From NCBI RefSeq assembly GCF_030253575.1, contig NC_080563.1, forward strand, positions 10,683,001 through 10,747,000: 64,000 nucleotides of DNA, given 5' to 3'. Below the pieces are notes generated by a model. That model was given only the letters and a program-made list of their open reading frames with translations. It made no database searches and was not told where the DNA came from. This stretch comes from Rhododendron vialii. Taxonomy: Eukaryota; Streptophyta; Magnoliopsida; Ericales; Ericaceae. This document shows, in pieces, positions 42,195 through 52,681 of the stretch. How positions within the stretch are numbered: position 1 is the first letter of the stretch; each line of letters begins with the position of its first letter. The position numbers were made by a program, and so were the translations under genes.

Positions 42195-43199
42195 TCATAA
42201 TGGAGGAGAGATGAGGGGACTTCCGCAGGTGTCAATCCATTGAGTGACACACAGGGTTTGAGTCATGACCAGATAATTTCCATTGTGGTCCTGGATGCTC
42301 TGAGACTCCTGATATGCCGAGAGGAATATAGTGTGATACTCCTTTCTCCATGTGATAAAACCATCTGGATTGGGATGACTCGTGTTGTTTCGACTTGTCC
42401 AAAAAGCAAATTGGAGATCTCCGCCTGCACTGCCGGGGATTTGTCTGATCTTTAGTTGCCAGTAAGGTATGCTTCCAAAGAGCAAGAGAAATTTCAAAAA
42501 AAAATCTGCTGGAGGTTGAAATTGATTGAACGCCGCATGAGCTAGATAGACCAATACTGCTGATTTATTAAAACAGACACTTATAGTATACACATCAACT
42601 AAATACCATAAGAGGAGATAGACTTCTTTTTTGAAATAAGAGGATATAGTATACACATATGAAGGTATGGTTAATGGAGGAAGGGTTTTGGATATGGCTT
42701 TGAGGTCTGTGATAGCTTTGGTACAATGGGTTGACCAAGGAGGAGGGTTTTTCTTTAGTAGAGCTGAAAGAGGAGTACGGTATTGGGCCAGGTTGGGAAT
42801 AAAATCAGCCATATAATTAACAATTTCAAGGAACTGTTGAACTTGTTTGACTGTGAGATTTTCATCTGAAAAATAATCAAGCTGGGAGGCTATATGAGGT
42901 TGAAGGGTATATTGACCTTTAGAGATATGCATCCCTAAAAAATCAATTTCTGGATGGGCAAGAAGCATCTTTTTCTCTGAAAGCATGATACCATGGGTTT
43001 GGACTAGGGAATAAAAAATTTGTAGTAAGACAACATGAGACTCAATATCTGGAGAAAATAGTAGAATGTCATCAATGTAGACAAGTGCTGAGGATAGAAT
43101 AGAAACAAATACCCGAATCATGGCCTTTTGAAACAAAGATGGGCTGTTTTTAATCCAAAAGGCATGACTGACTACTGAAAGTGGTGATCTGAAATGCAA
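42195..43199 (-). pseudogene. Pararetroviral reverse transcriptase/RNase H fragment
   Basis: A 334-codon open stretch. The YIDD catalytic motif of reverse transcriptase is visible near its start, followed by connection and RNase H-like sequence that becomes unrecognisable. The N-terminal part of the RT lies upstream in other frames (about 43200-43460), showing a frameshift. Nonfunctional. Confidence 0.75.
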
Positions 43200-43468
43200 A
43201 AACCAATTTTGGGGCGATCATCTAGATGGACACCCAGTTGCCAGAAACCTGCTTTCAAGTCAAATTTTGAGAAAATTTGAGCTTTAGGCAAGTTTGCAAA
43301 AAGAACACTTCACCAAGGAAGAGGGAATTTGTTATCCTGCAGAAAATGATTAAGAGGCTGGTAATTGATAACCAGGTGAAGCTTTCCTCTTATCTGCTCT
43401 GTTCTTTTATTTACATAAAATGCTTCACATGCCCACTGAGAGGTTGCGGGCTCAATTAAACCTTCTGA

Positions 43469-44420
43469 CTAAAGTTGCTGAAGCTCTTGAAGAGCAAGCT
43501 GGTAGTGGTCTGGGTTCATTCCATGATGGGTGGCTTTGGTGGGATTGATATCTTCATTTTTCTTAAAGGAAAGAGAAATGAAAAAATCTGGATTTTTCCA
43601 AAGTGGGTTGGAGTATTTGATGAGGAATTGGGAATGGGATTCAGCACAGGAAGTTTGGATTATGGCTTCTTTGATGGAGGAAAAATTTTCTATGGAAAAG
43701 AGATTTGGTTGAGTGGTCCAAGGTAACAGGTAATTTCTGTATTTCAAGCCTTTTTTGAGCCAGGAGATTTTGCTGAGATTTTAGAGAATATCAAAGCCTA
43801 GCAATAAATATTTTCCTGGGAGATCAGAACCATAGACTTAGTGTTTTATGGTGTATCCTGAAAAAAGTTGGATGAAAATTGGCTTACTGATCAAAGTGAT
43901 GACAAAAGTTTCTCCATTAGCTGCTGTAAAGGGTCTAAAACACGATTGCCAGTAGGACCTGGGGATGATTGCTGGGTTGAGAATGGAGGCTGCTGCACCA
44001 GTATCAAAAGAAAGCGATGACTGGTATGGGTTTCTCATATTTTCCAAGCAAAATTTTGACCTTGGCTAAAAGTTGAGCCAGCATGATATTGAAGAACCCA
44101 AATGGTTGGACTTCATAGGGGAATGAGTCAGGATCATCAGAAGAGTCATCTGATTCTGATGAATCATCTGAATCATTAAAAGTGAATGCAAGAACTGTTT
44201 CATCTGTTGCTTCATTGTCGATAGAAAACAGATATTCGACATCAGCATCTTCAAGATCATCATCAATGAGAGCCAAAGAGCTCACCATTTTGTCCCTTGC
44301 TGCTTTATTTGGACACTATTTTGCATAATGCCCCTTCTTTCCTCATATGTAGCAACGATCAAACTTTCGCTGGCCTCTGAACTTTTTCTTCTTGAAAAAT
44401 TTTCATTTCTTCCGGCATGA
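43469..44420 (-). pseudogene. Pararetroviral protease and zinc-knuckle region, broken
   Basis: A FDTGAAAS aspartic-protease-type motif occurs near 44000. Upstream (about 44330-44360) is the remnant of a CCHC zinc knuckle interrupted by in-frame stop codons. An acidic Asp/Ser-rich linker lies between. Several frame changes separate these pieces. Confidence 0.65.
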
Positions 44421-44582
44421 GAACTTGCCAGATTTTGAAAATTTTGAAAACTTGCCAGGAGATTGGAACTTCTATTTCTGAAAGTGTTTGGACTTCCGAT
44501 ATAAAGGGCGGCAAGTGCACTTCTTGTCTTTGCAGTTTATGGATAAGTCTGGCCGGTCACATGCTTTACTAAGAAGTTTTCC

Positions 44583-45725
44583 CTATTCTTCAAGAGTTCT
44601 GAGAAATTTCTGGTGATAGCACAATTTTTCCAAGGCAATCAAAGAGTGCTGGTAAATACTACCAAGAGATGTTGCATTCAGCATCAATCCTTTTGTCTGA
44701 AGTAACCTTGTTGCCTTATTTCCCAATGGTTCAGGAAGGGAATTGAGAAAGGCTCGCTTGAGATTGACATCATCCATGCCGTTGAGAAGATAAAATCTCT
44801 GAGACATACGATCATAATAATGAGTCTCCAGATCTTTTCTTTTGAATGAACAGCACTTCATGCTGAGATATTCCTCTCGAACGAACTCTTTTGTGTTGTT
44901 ATGGTCTTCAAGAAACTCAGTATGCAGGACTGAGATGAATTGATCAAGAGTTGGCAGCTGTTTAAGCTGCATCTGTCGATACTCGCCAAGGGCTAAGTAC
45001 CATTGACGTAAACGGCCAAGGAATTTCGCTCTACACTTAGTAATGACGATACTTAGTGTAGCGTTGGGAGAGAGCATAGAAGCAGTGCACCAAGCATGAA
45101 TTTCATAAAGTTTATCCAACCATTTTGATGAGGAAATGTTATCAAAGGAGAAACCTTGGATGTGGATGTTGAAATGTGAGAATGAATCAAAAGTTGGAAT
45201 TTCTAGAGGTGTATCAAACTTAGGACCTTCTTCAATTATAGGATCATCAACATGTTCTTCTGGAGTATTTTCTGGATTCATCATGAAAACATAAGGAATT
45301 GGCATAGAGTCAATGGATTCAGTATCCGAATCAAACTCAATGGTTGGTTCAGGAGATGTGGTTTCTGGTATAGTGGTTAAGGTATGTAGGAGAGTTGAGA
45401 TTGGATTTTTGGAAGGGTTAGAAGTTGGCTGAACCATTAACTGGGGTGACTTTGAATTTGGGTCAGATGATTTAGAAGGAGTGGAGGTAGTTGGAGTAGA
45501 GGTTGATGTAGATGGTGGAAACGGAATTGTTAGAGGTTGGATATGTTTTATCTGGGGTTTTGGGAAAAGAAGTTTTGGTGGAGATGATTTTTTCGGTGGA
45601 GGAAGAAAAGCTGATGAGCTCCCAAAGATATTGGACTCACAAAATCCTGAAGTAAGATTTATAGGTAAAGGTTGAAACATTTGAGGATACCCAAACAAAC
45701 TTTGTTGAGAGAAAGAGGTGAACAT
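44583..45725 (-). pseudogene. Pararetroviral coat-protein-like region
   Basis: A 380-codon open stretch: a Pro/Ser/Thr-rich N-terminal segment, then a helical region with motifs such as MKCCSFKRKDLE and FLNSLPEPLG, which I associate with caulimovirid capsid regions. It is bounded by stops on both sides, so it is not part of an intact polyprotein. Confidence 0.6.
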
Positions 45726-45761
45726 GTCAAAAGGGCTTTTTTGTTGAGAATACTGCCGAGC

Positions 45762-46500
45762 TTAAAGTGAATGAAGCTGATTTTTTAAATGCTTCATTTC
45801 AACATCCTTTTGGGTAAAAGCTGCTGAAAATGCTTGGTCGGCATATGCCATCTGGAGAAGTTCTTGGTGAACATTTTGAATTTTCTGCTGCAAATCTCTG
45901 ATAAGAAGTTCCAAAGAAGATAACTTCTTATGAACAACGTTCTCCAAATTTTGCTGGGAATTAGCAATTCTCTGGAGAATTTTGTTTTGAGCTAGAGAAT
46001 TTGCTGACTGCCAATTTATTACTGCTTCCGTTGCTGACATTGCTTTGATACTACCATCAGGGAGAATGGTAGTTGAGTCTGAAATTTTGTGCTGGTGGGT
46101 CGTCCTTTCTTGAGAATTATGAAACTCCAAAGGAGGAAAATTTGCTTCAGTCCAAGAAGAAAATGAGGTGAACATAAAACATCCATTCGGTTGACTCGAC
46201 GAACCATCATCAAATGGAGGTTGAGGAGAAAGTGGAGATTTACAAGGTGTGGGGGGCAACGAAGGACATATAGAACATAGACATGAATCTTCAAAGTCCT
46301 CGTCATCTTCTAAGAGACTGTCTTCTAGACACTCATCACAGTCACAAGTATCAAAATAACAATGACCTGTTTCTGAATTTTTGAAATAGAAGACTGGAAG
46401 GCCACTGGAATCAAAATATTTAATTGGAGGGCCAGGTCAAGAACCATCATTTGAAAATACAGAGATGTTGAAGGTTTTGACACATTTGGACACACCTGAA
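45762..46500 (-). pseudogene. Pararetroviral N-terminal polyprotein region
   Basis: An open frame at 46259-45762 plus in-frame Cys/Asp/Glu-rich codons further upstream. It contains SATEAVINWQ and a coiled-coil-like stretch. The true 5' end, including most of a movement-protein domain, is not recognisable beyond about 46500. Confidence 0.5.
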
Positions 46501-46560
46501 AAGAAGGGTTAACTCTAAAATATGATACTGAATGTGGACAGAAAAATTGACTGGATAGAA

Positions 46561-47446
46561 ACAGAAAATCATGGGAAAACAACCAAAAACAAAGGAATGT
46601 GATTTTTTTTTTGAAAACTGGTTGATTTCTTTTTTGAGCCTTGACAGAAAATTAGGGAGGACATTTGTTTTTCATTTTATGTGAACAGCATCAAAACTCC
46701 AATTAGAAAATCAATTTGACCATCTGAGTAACTGTGCCTTTGAGAGGTGCTTCTGTTTAAACTTGAGCATGCTGAAAAAGCTCATCATATCAGTCTCAAT
46801 TAGGAAATTTAGATCAGAAACATCTGTCTAAAGAACTCTTTTCCCATTACTCTATGGAACTTACAAGATGAACAATTCAAATTACCGCAAAGAATGCCCG
46901 ATGGGGCCCACAATAGGAGGCCCGACGGTTTCCACCTCATCCGGAAATAACTTTTCTCAAAGAATTACTATTTCGAGAGGGATACATGAGAAATCCGAGT
47001 AACCAATAAATCAGGTATTGAAGCAACCACCACCAGTCCAATCATTGTCCCGAACTCCTTGTAAAGGAGTACATTGCTAGTAATTATAATCCCATCCAAA
47101 CAGGCCTAACTTACAAATCCTTACTCCTATTTTCCCATTGAAGCAAAAAAGAACAGAACCAAAAGCACAGACGAATTATTTATTTTATTTATTAGTACAA
47201 TTAACCTGAATGGAATAGCATACCGTATGCAGGAAAGTTGCACAAACACAGAACAAAAACAGTACACTAGAAAACCAAACTTTAACACTGGAAAAAACAC
47301 TTCTCCAATGGAAGATGAGATGCATAAGCTTATATTAAAGCGGGAATAAACATGAAACCCTCATCGTAACGCTTTATTATGTGACTACCCGCACAGAAGT
47401 GTGCTTCATTAGAGAAAACTTGATAAAAGCAATCAGAACTCAGCAC
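46561..47446. other. Intergenic sequence 3' of GPX copy B
   Basis: No gene recognised; probably includes the GPX-B 3' UTR at the right side. Confidence 0.5.
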
Positions 47447-50400
47447 TCAGGCAGTCCCCAGCAGTTTCTTGACGTCCTTCTGCAAAGAAGGAAGGAAACA
47501 AATGAGATCTTTTGTTTTCCTGATAAACACCCCGAATGGAGTTCTGAGAATGAATTGGTGGGTTAAGGGACACAAGCATATTTTACCTCGAAGCTAAGCG
47601 GGGAAGTTGTGGGAGCATAACGATCAACAACGTTCCCATCTTTATCGACCAGGAACTTGGCAAAATTCCACTTAATGCCGTCACCCAGAATTCCACCTTT
47701 GCTTGATTTCAGGAACTTGTATATTGGAGCAGTTTTCTCACCATTGACATCAACCTGATTTCAAACACAGAAGTTGATGTCCATTTCCTACTACTTAAAT
47801 CAACAAATGAGTAGGTAACAAAAGAAGGATGGCAAATGGACCCAGCTTATGAAAAATTAAACCAAAGGGTAAGTCTACTACATCCGCATATTTTGTTTCT
47901 TCCTTCAATCTTCTCAGAAGCAGTACTTCGATCCACTAACTTAACCGGGAAACAATAGACAATAAAATAAAATACTCCAGTATTAGCTTTAACATTACGA
48001 AGAAAGTTCATGTATATTTAACACAAACTACTCTAAGAAAGACTTGATTTAGAATGAACTGGCTAACAATCTACACAACAGGGAACAAATGAAAAGAATC
48101 AAACACAAAAGGGAATGAAAGAACAGAATCGCCTATTACGGTCACCCCCAACGGTAACACTTTGGTATACACTTAAAACTTCAGGCAGCACTGTGAAGAT
48201 GAAAATGTTGTTCCAGTCATATATAGGCAACTATCCTTTCATCACATTACTGTTTACACTAACAGGATAGCAATGCCAAGATCATATAGCTCAAGAATCA
48301 GAATAATATTGCAACTCACTTGCTGTGTTTCCCTGAAATTTTGTAGTTAGTTACTTCAAATTAAGTCATTCAGCATATTTTATAATCTCTTTCATTTACA
48401 TACCTTATCAAATATGGGAAATTCAGCCTTGAAGCGAGTGCAAGCAAACTCCATTATCTGCTCGTTATCCCCGGGCTCCTGACCGCCAAATTGATTGCAC
48501 GGGAATGCAAGAATCTCCAGACCTGCACGAAAATAGAACTGACGACTATGGATAAAAAAATGAATCCCTATTTAAGTATATTACTTGAAGGAGACATGTG
48601 CTAAACACTCTAACGTCAAATCTAAACACCATTGTACTTTTGATTGATCAAGCCACCGAGCATTTGTATGTTAGCATGTTTATGATAATGGATGTGTTAT
48701 ATGACTGAAAAACAGATTATAAACCAAACCTTGATCTTTGTACTTCTCGTACAACTTGCTCAACTCTGTGTAGTTGGAATTGGTCAACCCACTGCAATGG
48801 ATAAATTTGAAAGTTAGAAACACCAATTTCTTTTACGCGTGCGCTCAGTTTTTTATTTAATCTAGGTTTGGGACTGGAATTGTCACCCATAAGTAGCTGC
48901 CATATTTTGAGGACACTAGCAATTTTTTAGATAATGGATTTATGAAACAATTTGTCTAGGGAAAGCAAAGCAGGAGGACAATTCAGCCCTTTTCACTTCA
49001 TAATTGCTTCACTTTCACTTTACCTCCAAAAACCTTGACCAAACACAGCCTAATAAGTCCTCTTAAGGTTACAAACGACTAAATGAGGTACTCAAGGACC
49101 TTAGGCTTAAATTTCAGCATGAATTTATCCTATTGTTAACAACCATCCCGAAAGAAGGAAGTACAAAATCCATTCAAGGTATACCATTGAGAAGCAACAT
49201 TCACAATCAGCAAGACTTTCCCTTTATACTGGCTAAGATCAACATCATTTCCTCTAGCATCCTGCGTAAAACCAACATCAATGATAAACTAGATTGAGTC
49301 TCAATAAGAAAAGCGCTTAGGGACCATTTGATTAGCTCCATTAGACATTCATTGGATAAAAACTCCTGTGAACGTTTGAACAAAGGCTGTGAATGACTAT
49401 TTTTTACGTTTGAATGCAACGATCACCGAAAAGATCCTACATTTTCTTTTTCTTAAGATGAATATGCAGATAGACTACTCCACATTTTTGCCAGGAAGTT
49501 TGTCTGGGCAAAGTTGGGGTCCCACCTCCGATCCCAGCCTTGAGATTTCCGAGGCCCTAGGTGGGATTTGAAACTGGGGCCTCTCATTTTCTAGTATATT
49601 AATTAGTTGTTTGATATAGGAAACAAGCCAGCGTTGTGGTTTGGTGGCAAAGTGGTTGTACCACCTCTTTAGTACCTCAAGTCGTGAGTTCAAGCCTAAA
49701 AGCATCGTTTCAAAACCTTTTTCTTGTACGGGTTGCAAAATTGTGGCATTAAAAATCTAAGGGCCCAGGTATCAAACTCACGATCCCATGCTCAAAACAC
49801 GCGTGCCTTACATAATAGTTCACATACATAATATTTAATATATTCTACTATTTGGGGGCTCAATTATTGGGCCCAAAATTAGAGGCCCTAGGCGGTCGCC
49901 TGGTTGGCCAATGCCCAGGGCTGGGTCTGCTCACCTCGTGCCTGGGCGCAAAGAATAAATTTTCATCCACCAAGCGGTGTAGAGACTTTAACCAAAGCAT
50001 TGAACAGGAAACACAAATTACTTACCCAATGAACCAACCACTTAGGGGTATAAAGGATTTTTTTTTCTTTTTTCTCGCCGAAAATCAGTAGTATTAGTTG
50101 TAGTTAGTGAGATTTAAACCTCCCTCAAATATATGCAAGTACATAATAGTGCCTACGAGCGGCTACCACTCCACTCGCAAGGATTCTAAAATTACCCGTT
50201 GGACAACCAAACCCACAAATAATGTGTGAGTCGTGTGACACATATGGAATCTGGTTTTACCCGGGAAATTACACATTTTTTTTGAGGTTATATATCTCAT
50301 CAGTCATCACTATAATTCCGGCCAACCAAACCCAGGCCTAAAAATCTAGCAATAATTCTAACACAAACAACGAAGAGATCGAAGTATTTTTCTTTGATTC

Positions 50401-50868
50401 CTTCCCCATCTCCAGGGCAAACAGATGACAAGAGTGGAAAGTGAACCCAATTACGAATTCAAGATTTGTTAGATACAAAATCGGAACTGGGATTGAGTGC
50501 GAGTATACATACAAACATACTGACACATATATCACTGCTAAACAAAAAGTAGGTCAAGTATCAAAGGTTAACCAACGCACCTTGACGGTGAACTCGTGGA
50601 CAGATTTGGGCTTCTCGGATTGGCTTGCCATTTTACGATCCGATCTCAAGCTACACAGCACGAGTCCTATCGTTGGAGTTCTGGTCTTCTGGTGTACGTG
50701 CAACCGCGATGACCCTGACGGGAAATCTGATTTCAATCGCGAGTAAAGCGAAGTAGTCGAAGAAATGGGAAGGTAATCGAGATGGGTTGGCTTTGGAGGA
50801 CGAGAGAATTGTTTTGTGAGGATTCGTGGGTTTCTTTGGATCAGAACGCGTACCGAGGAGCAGAGCAT
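47447..50868 (-). CDS. GPX6: Glutathione peroxidase copy B, organelle-targeted (GPX6-like)
   Basis: Six exons: 50868-50581, 49261-49185, 48791-48730, 48522-48404, 47754-47587 and 47479-47447, giving 248 residues. It is a phospholipid hydroperoxide glutathione peroxidase. The first 79 residues (starting [14 protein letters not shown]) are Arg/Ser-rich and acidic-poor like a mitochondrial, or dual, transit peptide, and the opening resembles Arabidopsis GPX6 as I recall it. A second in-frame Met (residue 80, [10 protein letters not shown]) would give a cytosolic form about the size of copy A. Peroxidatic Cys is in NVASQCG, Gln in FPCNQFG, Trp in IKWNFAKF; the C-terminus is [10 protein letters not shown]. 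Internal exons 77, 62, 119, 168 and 33 bp equal those of copy A. A CT tract (50900-50918) lies just upstream. Intron 1 contains a SINE-like insertion. Confidence 0.94.
49642..49696 (+). mobile_element. tRNA-derived SINE core in GPX-B intron 1
   Basis: A-box-like TGGTGGCAAAGTGG (49642-49655) and B-box-like GTGAGTTCAAGCC (49684-49696) at tRNA-like spacing. A second, minus-strand pair (B-box-like GAGGTTTAAATCTC near 50110, A-box-like TGGTAGCCGC near 50165) may be another SINE in the same intron. Ends are unresolved. Confidence 0.5.
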
Positions 50869-50918
50869 CGAGGGATATTTATGTGAGAGTGAGAGTGTGA
50901 AGAGAGAGAGAGAGAGAG

Positions 50919-52681
50919 TTGAACCATTAGACGTTAGCCCGTGCGTTGTATGGATGTGAAGCCTGGGATTTACACGTGTCCGTAGCTCATAGATGACGCG
51001 TGGGAAGAGATTTGGTCCCGCGGAGTCCACACGTGGCGCGTTGTAAAGTTTCGTCTGAGATTATCCCCATGAAGAAAACTGTTGGTGGTTTGTGTGCAAA
51101 ACCAGCGGTGATGGATGGGCCCGATCTCCTCCGTCCCAAAAACTCGAGTATTTTTGCGTCGAGAGATTTTTCGGCCATTGTACTGCATCATTTTTGCATT
51201 TTTTAAATTCACCTGCTGAAAAATTCTTCGGTACTAAAGTACAAGAATTTTCGACACAGATAATTGTGCCTCGTGATGGATGGGGTGTGAAGTGTGAACA
51301 CTTGGTGTGTATCGGATCTTCAAATATTATATTTTACATAAGTACGATTATGAAAGGGTGATGAATACACGAAGGCTGTCTTTGTTGAGCCTCTCCATTC
51401 ATGGATTTGGATCGGTAAAAGCATCAACACGCAAATGATTACTTTTTCATTCTGTCATTGTCATTTTTTTATGTTTAAATAATGAAAAGTGTTATTCTGC
51501 CGAAAAATAAGATTGTTGCACCCATGTTTTGTAACTTTTGTTTTTCCTTTTAGTCTTTTCCTCTCAATCTCAGAAGTGGCAATAATTATACCATATATGA
51601 TAAAAAGAATTGGCACTTGTCAAAGTTGAGAGGATTTTGGCATTGTGGATGTGGCACCCAATTTGTCATTTCTTGTGAATTTCTACAAAAATAATTGATG
51701 GAGTGAATGTTCTAAGACGGTGTGATCCTTAATCCTTTGTTTGGTTTGACAAATGATGGTTGAATTATTAGTCCCATGAAATTGTTAATCCTCCAAAATG
51801 GAATATTGGCAGTGTCATGGGAGACAAGGTCCTGTTTGGGAGCTGAATTATACATTTCTCATTATGCATTTTGCCAGGTTGGTTTTTTATTGGAAGCTAA
51901 ATTATTGTAATGCATTTTCAAAATTACAATTTAGAGGCATAATTTGAAAATCAATTTTATAAGAGCTTTTCCATTCTTATTTTGAATTACTGTATTATTT
52001 TTTGGAGAGATGAAAAGACGTAACTATCCCTGCCTGTTTTACCATAATTTATAAATTGCCCTCACACGTTATATATGTACCCTAACCGTTGCGACATATG
52101 TACCCTAACCGTTGCGACTACGGTGCAATGCGGGGGACATCTCTAGCGCAAACGAATTAGGAGAATTACTGGAAGGACCAACTGTGGTCTGTGGCTGTTG
52201 GGTTGGCAACCAAGTTGTATTGGTACGCGGTGAATGACCAGTGCCTGGTTGAATATGATTTAGCGCGCAGAGAAGACGTGGTTCCAGGGCTCTTTACTGA
52301 CCATATGCAGACTACCTGGCCGAAGAGGTCTCCTATTATCACACCCTGATTCAAGAATATGCATACACTTTTGATTTTCTAGTTTAACCCTTCTTGGAAA
52401 ATGCACGCAAAATAAGCAAAACTCGAGAGATTTCAGTTCAAAATCAAGAGACCTAAAAATCCAGTAACACTTGGGCAGATCACCAGCTGACTATAATCAG
52501 ACTGATTAACAAAATGATTAAAACGCCCATAAATAGTGCACGCATATAGAAGTGTCTTAACATGCCATGGAGGAATTATTTATGGTTCTAGATGTTTTAC
52601 ATTAGCTACTTCCAAGGCCACAAACAGAAAAAAAAAAACCGAAACAGGTAGCAAGAAGAACCCGAGTCACTTCTCCCAGTC
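50919..52681. other. Intergenic region between GPX-B and MCTP
   Basis: No gene seen. It includes a perfect 23-bp tandem duplication at 52073-52118 and AT-rich repeat-like text around 51700-51960 (TGTTTGG motifs reminiscent of hAT ends). Confidence 0.5.
52073..52118. repeat. Perfect 23-bp tandem duplication
   Basis: Two identical copies of a unit beginning ATATGTACCCTAACCG and ending GTTGCGAC, directly abutting. Confidence 0.9.

Larger units (their letters stand above)
42050..46560 (-). mobile_element. Degraded endogenous pararetrovirus fragment (Caulimoviridae-like)
   Basis: In minus-strand order it shows a Glu/Asp/Cys-rich and coiled-coil N-terminal part, a coat-protein-like region, a broken CCHC zinc knuckle, an aspartic protease motif and a reverse transcriptase. 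This single-polyprotein order without integrase fits an endogenous plant pararetrovirus rather than an LTR element; no flanking LTRs were seen. The reading frame is broken by stops and frameshifts in several places, so it is a relic. It lies between the two GPX copies, all on the same strand. Genus within the family was not determined. Ends are approximate. Confidence 0.75.

Noticed and set aside
42050-46560. An LTR retrotransposon instead of a pararetrovirus
   Set aside because: No LTRs or integrase were seen on either side, and the coat-like/zinc-knuckle/protease/RT order fits Caulimoviridae-like relics; not fully excluded without a phylogeny.
50554-51030. GPX-B start at the longest ORF (51030)
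   Set aside because: The first 54 codons run through a CT-microsatellite leader; MLCSSVRV at 50868 matches the expected start of the targeted form.
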